20,827 bases of DNA from JBBQSV01 sp038213615 (GCA_038213615.1 JBBQSV010000015.1:1-20827), one strand, 5' to 3'. Positions 6,448-14,278 are shown, numbered from the stretch's first letter. A program made the numbers and translations. The notes: generated from the letters alone by a model not told the origin.

Positions 6448-7734
6448 CTAGCGACCGCTATATGCCAAGCCCTGAACTGCTACCTCTATGTTCTCTGCCG
6501 CAAAGCCCAGAAGTGCTAGCCACTCCTTAATTTCTGCAGGGGTTAAATTCCTAGTGCCAGTTGTCCGTAATTGCCAATCTCTAGAATCTCTAGAACCAGG
6601 CTCAAAGATAATCCGCTTAGGCTGCTTGGGTAAATTTAGCTGTGTCTCCAGCCTGTTTACTGCTGCCATAAATGGCCCCCATTCTGTGTACTCACCAAGA
6701 TCTTCTAGTATTTTTCTAATTTTGATAACCCCCCGTACATGTGGTGCGCAGATCATAACGCAAAGTAATGTAGCTGGCTTACCGTCCAATTCGGGGCTAA
6801 GTTCATCGTCCACCTGCACACGAAGCTCACCATCATTACTTACGACTGTACCGCCCCAATATGTTTTGTACCTATTTAGATCAAACCGTTGCACTTCCGC
6901 TGCTTCCTCTGGTACTTGTGGCCGTTCAGTAGCAGTAAGTTCAGCCCTTGCGCCCACTGTGGGAGCAACCGCTATGTCGGGTGTACTAGGGCCACCAACA
7001 TCAAGACTTGTGCTTCCCCTCAGTACGGTCCCAACACTAGCTCTAGCTGCTGCCGGCTCACTGGCAGTACCTGTTGCGGAATCGTTTGACCCCACGGTCT
7101 TTCTCAGCTGATAACCTCTTGTAGGACCCTGAGCACCCCCGAGCACAACCACCCTCCCGCTCCGCACAAGCTTCCTCATTCGGTCCGCAAACTGTTGCTG
7201 AATCGCATCAGGCAGCCTATCTGAATTATTGCCGACCAACCCGTAGCCTGCGGCATAGAGATCACTCCTAGACCAAATCTTGTCTGGGGCAGAACTCAAT
7301 TGCCCCTCGATCCAAATTGCATAGATATCGGTGGCTAGCCGTTGCCGCTCCCGTTCAGTCAATGGCCTTGGTTCAATCCCAGAACTGTTTGCGGTGGTGT
7401 TTGCAGCTGGGCTGTCAGTTTCGCTTTCGCCTAATTTATCAACAAGGCAATTGGCCAACCTATCTACCACTCTCAATGCTTCACGATATTCACCAAGATC
7501 AACTGTTACATCACGCCCTAGCGCTAGCCGGGCTGCCCACTCGGCTTTTGCAAGTGTAATATCGGCATCTGATTGGGGCATCTCTGTACTGTCGATTGTA
7601 CCCGCTTCAATAAGCTCAGCTGAGGCTTCCGATAACCCATCAGCAGCTTCAGGCACCAACAATGGATCATACACTCCCGTGGCAAGCTGTTTTGCTCGGA
7701 CTGGGTCCGTTTCGTGATCACCAACTGTCATCAT
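6448..7734 (-). CDS. Unrecognised 428-residue protein with a winged-helix-like region
   Basis: I do not recognise this protein. It has no signal peptide or membrane segment. Residues 1-110 are acidic and helix-rich. Residues about 125-212 look like a winged-helix fold: a helical run, WSRSDLYAAGYGLVG, RMRKLVRSGRVVVLGG and GPTRGYQL as a possible wing. A low-complexity Ala/Ser/Thr/Pro linker (about 213-282) follows, then a second globular part (about 285-392) beginning FDLNRYKTYWGG and including KRIIFEPG and DWQLRTTGTRNL, and a short helical C-terminus. A DNA-binding or regulatory role is possible but unproven. Two ATG codons open the gene; TATAGT stands 4 bases before the first, with no Shine-Dalgarno, again suggesting a very short or absent leader. 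Confidence 0.7.
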   Translation of the reverse strand: MMTVGDHETDPVRAKQLATGVYDPLLVPEAADGLSEASAELIEAGTIDSTEMPQSDADITLAKAEWAARLALGRDVTVDLGEYREALRVVDRLANCLVDKLGESETDSPAANTTANSSGIEPRPLTERERQRLATDIYAIWIEGQLSSAPDKIWSRSDLYAAGYGLVGNNSDRLPDAIQQQFADRMRKLVRSGRVVVLGGAQGPTRGYQLRKTVGSNDSATGTASEPAAARASVGTVLRGSTSLDVGGPSTPDIAVAPTVGARAELTATERPQVPEEAAEVQRFDLNRYKTYWGGTVVSNDGELRVQVDDELSPELDGKPATLLCVMICAPHVRGVIKIRKILEDLGEYTEWGPFMAAVNRLETQLNLPKQPKRIIFEPGSRDSRDWQLRTTGTRNLTPAEIKEWLALLGFAAENIEVAVQGLAYSGR

Positions 7735-7745
7735 AATGACTATAG

Positions 7746-7783
7746 AACTATCGACCCAAAAGCAAAAGTCTTAGTCGATAATT
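7746..7783. promoter_or_regulatory. Inverted repeat upstream of the 428-residue gene
   Basis: AACTATCGAC (7746-7755) and GTCGATAATT (7774-7783) are inverted with one mismatch over 10 bases and an 18-base spacer. It sits between the femX-like stop and the putative -10 box of the gene at 7734, so it spans the expected -35 region. It could be an operator or a weak terminator of the femX-like operon; there is no clean U-tract. Confidence 0.45.
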
Positions 7784-7784
7784 A

Positions 7785-8813
7785 CTACAAGCGCCGGCGG
7801 CGTTTGCGGACATATTCGATAGTTAGGTTTGGTAAATACTTAAGTTTGTTAACTACCAGGTCATGAGCATGCAGGTATTCTACGTCCTCACCACGGAAAC
7901 CACGCTTGAACACCGACACTCCATAAAATCTGTGGCTAGTCTGTTCTGGGCGTACCACGCCCCAGAAGTTGTAGCGGGTTTGGCCGCGCTTTTTGGCTTC
8001 TTTTATAGCTTCCCACTGGATCAGGTAAGCACCTGGCTCGCTACGCCCCAACTGCGTACTGGCTCCGTAATGATAAGCCGCCTCTTGGTTATAGAAGATT
8101 ACAAATGCCTGGGCAATCAACTTGCCGTCAGCTGTGCTGGCACTGTACAGCAGGGCCTTGCCAGCGGCAGCGAACACTGTAAATTGTTCTTTTAGATAGC
8201 TTTTGCTAAATGGCACAAAACCGTGGCGCTGGGCCGTCTGCAATTGCAAGTCATAAAACCCATCTATGTCATTTGGGTTGGTGGAGGCCTTTATAACGAT
8301 GCCTTTTTTTTGAGCTTGGCGTAGTTCGTAGCGCGTGTTCTTGCGGAAGTTAGCCAGTAGCTCGTCTTCTGAACGCTCAATGTTTAGCTGCGTGGTTAGC
8401 TCGGCATGCAAGTGCATTTGGGCTTGCATGAAACCTAGGCCCTTAAACAACTTTTTATTGTCAGCAGACGCCAACAATTGTGGGCGTACGCGTACAAATA
8501 CACACTTGTTTTGCTTGGCGAGGCGCTTCATCTCATCCACGGCCGACTTAACCAACGCCTTGTTAGACCAATCAATTATGGGCCCGGCTGGCACGGTTAA
8601 ATATCTAGCTCGTTTGGCTGGCTCTAGTACAGACAACATAACCCCAACTAACTTGCCGCCATCATAAAACCCACTACGGAATACCGATTTATTAAGCCGT
8701 TCGTAAAAGTCGCCCCACAACCAAGACTGCAAAAAGTTGGCTTGAGGCTGTGTGGCCAAAAACGCCTCCCAGGCAGACTGGTCCTCTACTGGTTTTACTG
8801 TGACTTCAGCCAT
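7785..8813 (-). CDS. FemX/FemAB-type aminoacyl transferase (peptidoglycan bridge)
   Basis: Member of the Fem family (double GNAT fold), whose known members transfer an amino acid from aminoacyl-tRNA to the peptide stem of a peptidoglycan precursor. It has 342 residues, typical of the family. Visible hallmarks: NFLQSWLWGDFYERLNKSVFR near the N-terminus, TVPAGPIIDW, a central basic stretch NFRKNTRYELRQAQKKGI, and the C-terminal AYHYGASTQ, AYLIQWEAIKEAKKRG and YNFWGV. It ends with a very basic tail (RKRRRRL). Start at 8813 with AGGTG 5 bases upstream. It overlaps the DegT-like gene by 19 bases and is last in the operon. The amino acid donated cannot be read from sequence. Confidence 0.88.
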   Translation of the reverse strand: MAEVTVKPVEDQSAWEAFLATQPQANFLQSWLWGDFYERLNKSVFRSGFYDGGKLVGVMLSVLEPAKRARYLTVPAGPIIDWSNKALVKSAVDEMKRLAKQNKCVFVRVRPQLLASADNKKLFKGLGFMQAQMHLHAELTTQLNIERSEDELLANFRKNTRYELRQAQKKGIVIKASTNPNDIDGFYDLQLQTAQRHGFVPFSKSYLKEQFTVFAAAGKALLYSASTADGKLIAQAFVIFYNQEAAYHYGASTQLGRSEPGAYLIQWEAIKEAKKRGQTRYNFWGVVRPEQTSHRFYGVSVFKRGFRGEDVEYLHAHDLVVNKLKYLPNLTIEYVRKRRRRL

Positions 8814-9970
8814 TGATTCACCTTTTCTGCTATAAATTTAGCCGTTGCTTCGTCTATTTGTACATGGGTGGGCAAGTTCAAAATATGGGCGGCTACCCAT
8901 TCACCATTTGGGCAACTCCCTGGCTGATAATTAGTTTGGCTCATAAATCTGGCGGGGGCAATCGGGGCCTCGTACCAACGATTGCCCAAATAAATATTGA
9001 ACTGCTTTAGATAAGTAGTCAGGGCCTTGGGGTCATTTACTAGCAGCGGGTAGCGCAAATAAACGGTTTGTCCATCGGCTGGCAACTGCACATTTTTTGG
9101 CAAAGACTGGCTGTAGATGGCAGCAATCTGGCGGCGATGAGCAATGTTGTCAGCCAAATGGCCAAAGCCCTCTAGCGTAGCAGCGCTGTGCCAGTCTGGC
9201 AAGCGATGGTCTGGGGTAGCCTTGCCACTCATGGGCCCCGGCAGTATGTGCAGTGTCTTGATTAGTCGTAACCAAATTTTACCTAGGGTGTTGTTGCCGC
9301 TGGCTCTGACCGACGGCATTAGTCGCGGGTAAATCCGGGTGGTAAACCTATGCCAAGCCCCGGCCTTTGCCTGAGTTGGTTTAACTTTTAGGCTACTTTT
9401 GAACACGGCTGCCCCACCGCTAACAGCGTCTATTAATTTATCTTGACTAAAAGATAGGGCCGCCGCCTGGCCAACCATGCCAGCCTGCCGGCCATCGCCA
9501 TAAACCAGCCCGGGTGTATGAGCAATGTCCTCTATTAATATCAGGTTCTTGGCTTTGCAAATTTTTTCTATGCCAATTATATCTGCCGCAAAACCCAGGG
9601 TGTTTTGAATCATCACAGCTTTGATACTTGGATTAGCATCTACGGCCAATTGCAGTGCCAGAGCCGTGAAGTTTAGCTGATCTTTTTCGATATCTACATA
9701 AACTGGTGTCAGACCAACATCGGCCACGGCTTGGTAGACGGCGTAGCAGGTGTAGCCAGTCACTGCTACACCACTACCAGCTGGCAGCCCTAAATTCTTT
9801 AATATCAAGGCAATGGCCTCTCGGCCCTTGTAAGTCAGTACCACTTCCTGGGCCTGATAACGGTCCTTTAGATTAGCCTGTAGTTTTTGGGTAGAGCCAG
9901 GCGTAGATCGCGGCCTAAACACGGCCATACCTTTTTGGTAGTTAGAACCTAGGGTATTGTAGATGTTCAC
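8795..9970 (-). CDS. DegT/DnrJ/EryC1/StrS-type PLP enzyme
   Basis: PLP-dependent fold-type I enzyme of the sugar-aminotransferase family, 391 residues. Visible marks: GREAIALILKNLGL, TGYTCYAV, VYVDIEKDQLN, IEDIAHTPG with the PLP-contacting Asp148, and SFSQDKLIDAVSGG, where Lys178 is in the position of the PLP-binding lysine. Family members usually transfer an amino group to an NDP-keto-sugar; some act on other substrates. GTG start at 9970, overlapping the hydrolase stop as GTGA, with AGGAG 7 bases upstream, so translational coupling is likely. Placement before a FemX-type gene suggests an envelope sugar or amino-acid product, which is inference. Confidence 0.85.
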   Translation of the reverse strand: MNIYNTLGSNYQKGMAVFRPRSTPGSTQKLQANLKDRYQAQEVVLTYKGREAIALILKNLGLPAGSGVAVTGYTCYAVYQAVADVGLTPVYVDIEKDQLNFTALALQLAVDANPSIKAVMIQNTLGFAADIIGIEKICKAKNLILIEDIAHTPGLVYGDGRQAGMVGQAAALSFSQDKLIDAVSGGAAVFKSSLKVKPTQAKAGAWHRFTTRIYPRLMPSVRASGNNTLGKIWLRLIKTLHILPGPMSGKATPDHRLPDWHSAATLEGFGHLADNIAHRRQIAAIYSQSLPKNVQLPADGQTVYLRYPLLVNDPKALTTYLKQFNIYLGNRWYEAPIAPARFMSQTNYQPGSCPNGEWVAAHILNLPTHVQIDEATAKFIAEKVNQWLKSQ

Positions 9971-10650
9971 TCTAGGGCTCCTATGATCAGTTTGGCCACT
10001 TGATCTGTATGTGTAAACATCGGTGCGTGCCGGCCACCAGTCACTACGCTAATTTTGGCTCCAGGAATTTGCCTAGCCATGGTTTGACCATCAGCTAGCG
10101 GCGTCTGAGTGTCGTCGCTACCCCAAATTAAGGTTGTTGGTACACTTGTTTTGGCTAGATCAATATCCGTGTCGGCGGCCAACATATTTTGCATGGTAGC
10201 CTTCATATTTGGTGGAGAGTTATGGTAGTCATTAGCGCCAATGACTCTATGGAATACACGGGAAACACCGGGGACTTTGGCCAGCGGTTTACCTACTTTA
10301 GCGATAGCTTTTAGGGCCGATAATTTTGCACGGCGGGCGGGGTCGGCATGGGCCACACCAGCGCTATCTATCAGTATCAATTTGCCAATTTTACCAGGGT
10401 ATTTTTGATCGTAGGCCAAGGCTATCCGGCCGCCGTTGGAATGCCCAATGATCGCAGGCTTGGTCTGCCCGTCTAGCTGGGTCTTCAGCCACTCTACGTA
10501 ATCATCAATAGTCCAGACTTTGTCACTGGGCGCGGTCAGCCCCGGTACTTTTAGTAGCACCGGCTGGTGGCCGGCTAATTCTAGACTCTTGACTAGCTCA
10601 GCCCATTTATCTAGGTTATACGTCCAGCCATGCACAATGAATAACTTCAT
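9967..10650 (-). CDS. Alpha/beta hydrolase
   Basis: Alpha/beta-hydrolase-fold enzyme of 227 residues. Visible parts: FIVHGWT (oxyanion-hole HG), the nucleophile elbow GHSNGG with Ser71, the acid in IWGSDDTQTP (Asp179 or Asp180), and the catalytic His208 in GGRHAPMF. A helical cap lies between (about 100-165). I chose the ATG at 10650, which overlaps the upstream stop as ATGA and has AAGGAG 8 bases before it; a longer form from 10680 would start inside the upstream gene without such a site. The substrate is unknown; ester or lactone hydrolysis is generic for the fold. No signal peptide, so probably cytoplasmic. Confidence 0.88.
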   Translation of the reverse strand: MKLFIVHGWTYNLDKWAELVKSLELAGHQPVLLKVPGLTAPSDKVWTIDDYVEWLKTQLDGQTKPAIIGHSNGGRIALAYDQKYPGKIGKLILIDSAGVAHADPARRAKLSALKAIAKVGKPLAKVPGVSRVFHRVIGANDYHNSPPNMKATMQNMLAADTDIDLAKTSVPTTLIWGSDDTQTPLADGQTMARQIPGAKISVVTGGRHAPMFTHTDQVAKLIIGALE

Positions 10651-11906
10651 AAGTCCCACTCCTTGCGACGTTTTTGCCACACAGCTTCGCGCCTCGGCAA
10701 TAGCTTGATGTCGGCCCTGTCGGCTAGCAGAGCCTCGATAACGCCCTCCAAAAATCTGACGCCCTTGAACAGCACCGTTTCGCCACCCTTGAGTTCGGCA
10801 TTTAGGTAATCTAGAACCTCTTTGGGTCTGTCAAAAGCTACCACGTTTTTGGCTTTCAGGTGCGGCAAGGTCGATTTGGCTACCCTGGGGCCCACCAAAA
10901 CTAACCTATCGAAGCTTTTGTCATTAAGTAGTTCGGCTAGTTTTTGATGTTCGCGCTCTTCGTCTTGACCCTGCTCTAACATGTCGCCCACCACCGCCCA
11001 TTTGTGCTGGGCCGGGTAGGCTGCAAACATATCCAGAACTTCTTTTAGGCTCTCTAGGTTGGAATTATTATAGGTGCTATCTAGCAAAATGGTACCCTTT
11101 TGGCCGGCAAAAACATTACTCCGGCCAGGTGGCAATACAAAACTGGCACAGCTATAATCGGGCACCAACTCGAGGGCCTGCATCAGCATATCTGTCATTG
11201 CTACCTGATAATACGTTGCTTTTGGTACAACAGCTGGCACTATGTAGGTTTTGCCGCCAAAACTGAACTGGGTCTGTTTAGCCCCTAGCTTGTAATCGTC
11301 TAGATCCGCCAGCTTAACCTGCTTGACGTCGGCCTTGGTTCTATCGACTTGCTTGGCCATCAGCGGGCTATCGGCATTGATAACTACTAGCTGGCTGGTC
11401 TTGGTCATCAAACTGCCGTAGTCGTAAGCAATGGCTTGTTCAGGCGTAGTGTAGTGCTTGCCGTCTACCAATGTGTCGAAGCGCATGGTGTGGGTGTGCA
11501 GGATGCTGACCCACAAAGTGATCGAAGGTTTTAGTAAACTGGCCAAAAAAGTAGCCTCGCCCGGGCGATCGGTGTCGACCTCGGCCACATATAGTTTTTC
11601 TGGATGGACTGGCGTAAAAACCTTGAACGGGGCCTTCATAAACAACAGTAGGAAATCTAATTTGGACCGCTGCACACCGGTTAAACCTAATATGTCATAA
11701 CTGATCCCGTAAGCACTGTTAGCATGGTGTGAATAATGAGCCTTTTGGCCCAACTGGGCTTCTAACAGATGTAGTAGCGTCGTTTTGCCGGCAGAACCAG
11801 TAACCACAATTACCTTTGGCGACCATCGTCGCAGTTTGATGGCCGCAAAAAACCTAAAGTAACGAGCGCCAACAAAATACAAATGGCCTTTGATTTTTGA
11901 AATCAT
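10647..11906 (-). CDS. Mur ligase family protein (MurF-like)
   Basis: ATP-dependent amide ligase of the Mur family, most like MurF (adds D-Ala-D-Ala to the UDP-MurNAc peptide). It has 419 residues. After about 30 residues with a hydrophobic, basic character it goes straight to VIVVTGSAGKTT (P-loop, Lys41), so the usual N-terminal substrate-binding domain of MurF is missing or replaced. AEVDTDRPGEATF corresponds to the E-x-G-x-x-x-PGE region; LLDSTYNNSNLESLKEVL and VVGDMLEQGQ match the MurF C-terminal domain. It may be a short CPR-type MurF or a paralogue with another substrate. Start at 11906 with AGGTG 4 bases upstream. First gene of the four-gene overlapping operon. Confidence 0.85.
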   Translation of the reverse strand: MISKIKGHLYFVGARYFRFFAAIKLRRWSPKVIVVTGSAGKTTLLHLLEAQLGQKAHYSHHANSAYGISYDILGLTGVQRSKLDFLLLFMKAPFKVFTPVHPEKLYVAEVDTDRPGEATFLASLLKPSITLWVSILHTHTMRFDTLVDGKHYTTPEQAIAYDYGSLMTKTSQLVVINADSPLMAKQVDRTKADVKQVKLADLDDYKLGAKQTQFSFGGKTYIVPAVVPKATYYQVAMTDMLMQALELVPDYSCASFVLPPGRSNVFAGQKGTILLDSTYNNSNLESLKEVLDMFAAYPAQHKWAVVGDMLEQGQDEEREHQKLAELLNDKSFDRLVLVGPRVAKSTLPHLKAKNVVAFDRPKEVLDYLNAELKGGETVLFKGVRFLEGVIEALLADRADIKLLPRREAVWQKRRKEWDL

Positions 11907-11935
11907 GTTACACCTATTTTACTGCTTATGACCCT

Positions 11936-11963
11936 AAAGAAAAAGGACCACCGGAGTGATCCC
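11936..11963 (-). terminator. Rho-independent terminator of the 12044-12961 gene
   Basis: On the minus strand, GGGATCAC (11956-11963), loop TCCG and GTGGTCC (11945-11951), with one mismatch, are followed by TTTTTCTTT-type U-rich sequence to 11936. It ends the transcript of the upstream membrane-anchored gene before the Mur operon. Confidence 0.8.
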
Positions 11964-11968
11964 TTTAT

Positions 11969-12002
11969 TGGTGGAGCTACTTTGCGTAAGCATTGTAGCC
12001 CC
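11969..12002 (-). other. Acceptor-stem-like hairpin ending in ACCA
   Basis: On the minus strand GGGGCTAC (11995-12002) pairs with GTAGCTCC (11973-11980) over 8 bp, with a G-U at the third pair, followed directly by ACCA (11969-11972). The 14-base loop can add TGC-TTAC-GCA across an AA/AA internal loop. In size and details it resembles an alanine minihelix, or the acceptor of tmRNA with everything else removed. It stands just before the terminator. Confidence 0.5.
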
Positions 12003-12043
12003 ATAGCACTTTTATGCTAACAAAGCCGGGGGTTGCACGCAAA

Positions 12044-12961
12044 TTATTGAATGGCTTGTAGCTTGGTCTGCAGGTCTTGCAGGGTGGTGTTAGTCTGGGG
12101 AGCTTTTACTACTTTGTCTAGGCTGTCGTAACCAGAAAACTGCAACTCCTGGCCACTGGATTGATTGGTTATCGATACAATCTCTTGGCTCCAGACGTCT
12201 ACCTTCATGGCAAATACTACTTTGGCTGTAGTGGTGTAATCATTTGGATTGATTTTAGCTAGATGAGTCAGGCCGGTACGCATAGCAAAATCTTTGAGCT
12301 CGGCAACGTACGGTTTAGGGTCGATAGTGACGTTGAATTCGTAGACTGGGCGGCCACCGCTACGGCTGCGTTTAACCTTTGAGTAGTCTACTTGGTAGAC
12401 ATGATTTGCCTTGAAGTTATCCACGATTGTACGGCGGTCAGCCAGTGATAAATTAGCAATCGGTACCATGCCTAGCACAGTTTGGTTATAAATCTGGCCA
12501 GAGGTCAAGCCATCTTGCGACTGAGCCTTGCCCCACACGTTTTCAACGCCGCTGAAATTAGCACCCGGTTTAGACGACGCCAAATTACTGTAGCGAGCGT
12601 AGTCAGCACTGGGCAAGCCAATCAAATCGGTATTAATGTTGGTGATAGATGTCTGCGCAGACGCACCCTGGAATACCCTGGAATTACCCGTCACTACATT
12701 GCGCGGGCTAGCCTGCAGCTGCAAAAACTGGATCTGGCCTTGGCCATTTGCTTCTTGCCCTACACGCCGGGTCACACTACTACTGCTCAGCGAATTATCG
12801 ATAGCAGCCCAGAAAACCCTTTGTGGATTACTGCGCACATTGTGCCACCACAGGTAGCCACTAGTACCCAGCATCACTACGCCTAACAATACCAATGCTT
12901 TGACTGTTCGCCTGGCTGTCCAGACGGTGCTATCCCAACTTGTTGCCTTTTTCTTTGCCAC
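12044..12961 (-). CDS. Membrane-anchored hypothetical protein
   Basis: I do not recognise this protein of about 305 residues. It has a basic N-terminus (AKKKATSWD), one transmembrane segment at about 20-39 (KALVLLGVVMLGTSGYLWW) and a large extracytoplasmic part. The visible C-terminal part alternates strands and helices, for example PVYEFNVTIDPKPYVAEL, KVVFAMKVDVWSQEIVSI and GQELQFSGYDS, which gives a lipoprotein-carrier or PepSY-like impression without a clear match. I chose the GTG at 12961 because a promoter (13008-13035) lies inside the longer reading frame that opens at 13057; the latter start would not be transcribed from it. Weak AGGCGG lies 4 bases before the GTG. It is monocistronic, with a terminator at 11936-11963. 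Confidence 0.75.
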   Translation of the reverse strand: MAKKKATSWDSTVWTARRTVKALVLLGVVMLGTSGYLWWHNVRSNPQRVFWAAIDNSLSSSSVTRRVGQEANGQGQIQFLQLQASPRNVVTGNSRVFQGASAQTSITNINTDLIGLPSADYARYSNLASSKPGANFSGVENVWGKAQSQDGLTSGQIYNQTVLGMVPIANLSLADRRTIVDNFKANHVYQVDYSKVKRSRSGGRPVYEFNVTIDPKPYVAELKDFAMRTGLTHLAKINPNDYTTTAKVVFAMKVDVWSQEIVSITNQSSGQELQFSGYDSLDKVVKAPQTNTTLQDLQTKLQAIQ

Positions 12962-13007
12962 TTGTCCGCCTAAACTTTTAGCATTGTAACTTCGAAACTT
13001 TATGATA

Positions 13008-13035
13008 AGTATAACCCGACCACGTCTTTTGTTAA
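13008..13035 (-). promoter_or_regulatory. Promoter of the 12044-12961 gene
   Basis: On the minus strand TTAACA (13030-13035), a 16-base spacer and TATACT (13008-13013). Transcription would begin near 13001, about 40 bases before the GTG at 12961, which decides the start of that gene. Confidence 0.65.
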
Positions 13036-13137
13036 AAGTTTGGCGGATAAACACCATTGTAGCAGTATTGTGACAAAATATATAAATGCTGTTGTAGCCT
13101 CTTGCTCCAGGCTATTCATTATGTCAAAATATCTTAT

Positions 13138-13536
13138 ATGCCTCTTGCCTCCCTAACTCCACCTGGCCCCGAACAGATGACTATAACCAGGGATGAATAC
13201 CGCGAACGAGCATCGACGGCGGGGCCACTGCCACCCATAGGTAGCGGGACCGAAAGGCATGACTATGGTCCAATGAACCTACCTGTTGACCCCGATAATG
13301 ATGACTGGCACCAAAATGCAGCATGCTCGCCAGCATTGATAGAAGTGATGTTTGCGGAAGAAACTAATCCTGATTATGCCGTGATAGTCGCAGCCGCCAA
13401 ATTAGCCTGCGCCAAGTACGTGGTACAACCGCAGTGCCTGGAAGCAGCCTTACACAATAGAGAGCCATGTGGCGTATGGGGCGGCAAAACCGCCAGAGAA
13501 CGCCATGCGAGCTTACGCAGGCGTAGTTCCCACTGA
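13138..13536 (+). CDS. WhiB-like protein lacking one cluster cysteine
   Basis: WhiB family proteins are small iron-sulfur regulators that bind sigma factor region 4 and promoter DNA; the family is typical of Actinobacteria and their phages. Here, residues 57-128 align well: WHQNAAC (Cys63), AKLAC (Cys91), VVQPQC (Cys100), then ECGVWGG-type turn (CGVWGG, 111-116) and a basic ERHASLRRR end. The family pattern C-x2-C-x5-C reads C-x2-Tyr94-x5-C; the Tyr codon TAC is one base from TGC. An extra Cys111 stands just before GVWGG. The N-terminal 50 residues are Pro-rich and unlike the family. I chose the ATG at 13138; 13177 is an alternative, and no Shine-Dalgarno is visible. Transfer from an actinobacterial host or phage is plausible but is inference. 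Confidence 0.8.
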   Translation: MPLASLTPPGPEQMTITRDEYRERASTAGPLPPIGSGTERHDYGPMNLPVDPDNDDWHQNAACSPALIEVMFAEETNPDYAVIVAAAKLACAKYVVQPQCLEAALHNREPCGVWGGKTARERHASLRRRSSH

Positions 13537-13561
13537 TAACTGATACTAGTAAACTAAAGGG

Positions 13562-14278
13562 TTATGTAGTAAAATCTACCCCGTTATACGGGGCATTGAC
13601 GCAGTTGGCTATCTCGCTCCAAAGCGCTGCCAATTCAAGCTGGATATCAGCTCCCGCACAACTAACTACACAAACCCCCTTGTAATCTATTTTGGCCGTA
13701 GTTTTACCAATAGTCCTTTTATCTACATAAGTCTTGTAAAAATTGCTATTAATTATGCCCAGCGCTTCGCCCCATGCATCTTCTAAAGCCCGTGCGTTTT
13801 GGTCTGCACGCAATATTAATCGGCACTTCATATCAGCCCGTCGTAATCCATAACATCTCTCCAACAAGCCAATGTAGGTTTGAATCATAACAATGTCAGA
13901 ACTCCCCATACTCAACCCACGATACGATTGCCACTTTGAACCCTCGCCCCAATAGAGCATTGCCAATGCAATTTTTAATGTACTGACCCCGGGTCGCCTG
14001 ACTATCCTTTGAGCGGTGGCTGAATGTCGCCTAAATCGTTCACCGAGTTTATCTCTGTTTGCGATAACTGCGGCCTTTCTCGCTGCCTCTATATTATTTT
14101 GAAGTTTCTTTGCCAATCTCTTTTGGCCAACAGAGCTTACTGCCACCCCCCTGCAAATATATGACAATGTACTCTTAGGAATTGCCTGCCCAACAGCTTT
14201 ATTTATTTCGTTGTAAGTATAGCCCTGCCTTTTTAATACAATCACTCGTTGTCTTAACTTATCTTCGACACGAGCCAT
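13562..14278 (-). CDS. HTH protein with a LAGLIDADG-like C-terminal region
   Basis: Probable DNA-binding protein of 238 residues. Residues about 5-42 form a helix-turn-helix (RQRVIVLKRQGYTYNEINKA, then IPKSTLSYICRG), like the resolvase or Sigma-70 region 4 type. A basic helical stretch follows. The C-terminal half (LAMLYWGEGSKW, then GLSMGSSDIVMIQTYIGLLE and FYKTYVDKRTIGKT) resembles a family common in CPR bacteria and archaea that looks like a LAGLIDADG or WhiA-type fold. The residues needed for nuclease activity cannot be judged. The frame stays open to 14452, but that part is antisense to tRNA-Ala, so I chose the ATG at 14278. It is divergent from the tRNA and convergent with the WhiB-like gene. 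Confidence 0.75.
   Translation of the reverse strand: MARVEDKLRQRVIVLKRQGYTYNEINKAVGQAIPKSTLSYICRGVAVSSVGQKRLAKKLQNNIEAARKAAVIANRDKLGERFRRHSATAQRIVRRPGVSTLKIALAMLYWGEGSKWQSYRGLSMGSSDIVMIQTYIGLLERCYGLRRADMKCRLILRADQNARALEDAWGEALGIINSNFYKTYVDKRTIGKTTAKIDYKGVCVVSCAGADIQLELAALWSEIANCVNAPYNGVDFTT
13571..13593 (-). terminator. Possible terminator overlapping the end of the HTH gene
   Basis: CCCCGT and ACGGGG (13579-13584 and 13588-13593) form a perfect 6-bp stem with a 3-base loop. On the minus strand the stem is followed by TAGATTTT. It lies in the last codons of the gene ending at 13562. The U-tract is short and displaced, so this is a moderate call. Confidence 0.45.

Noticed and set aside
6488..7111. 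Long plus-strand reading frame of 207 codons
   Set aside because: It is wholly antisense to the 428-residue gene, Ser/Thr/Pro-rich like a mirror of that low-complexity linker, and has no ribosome-binding site.
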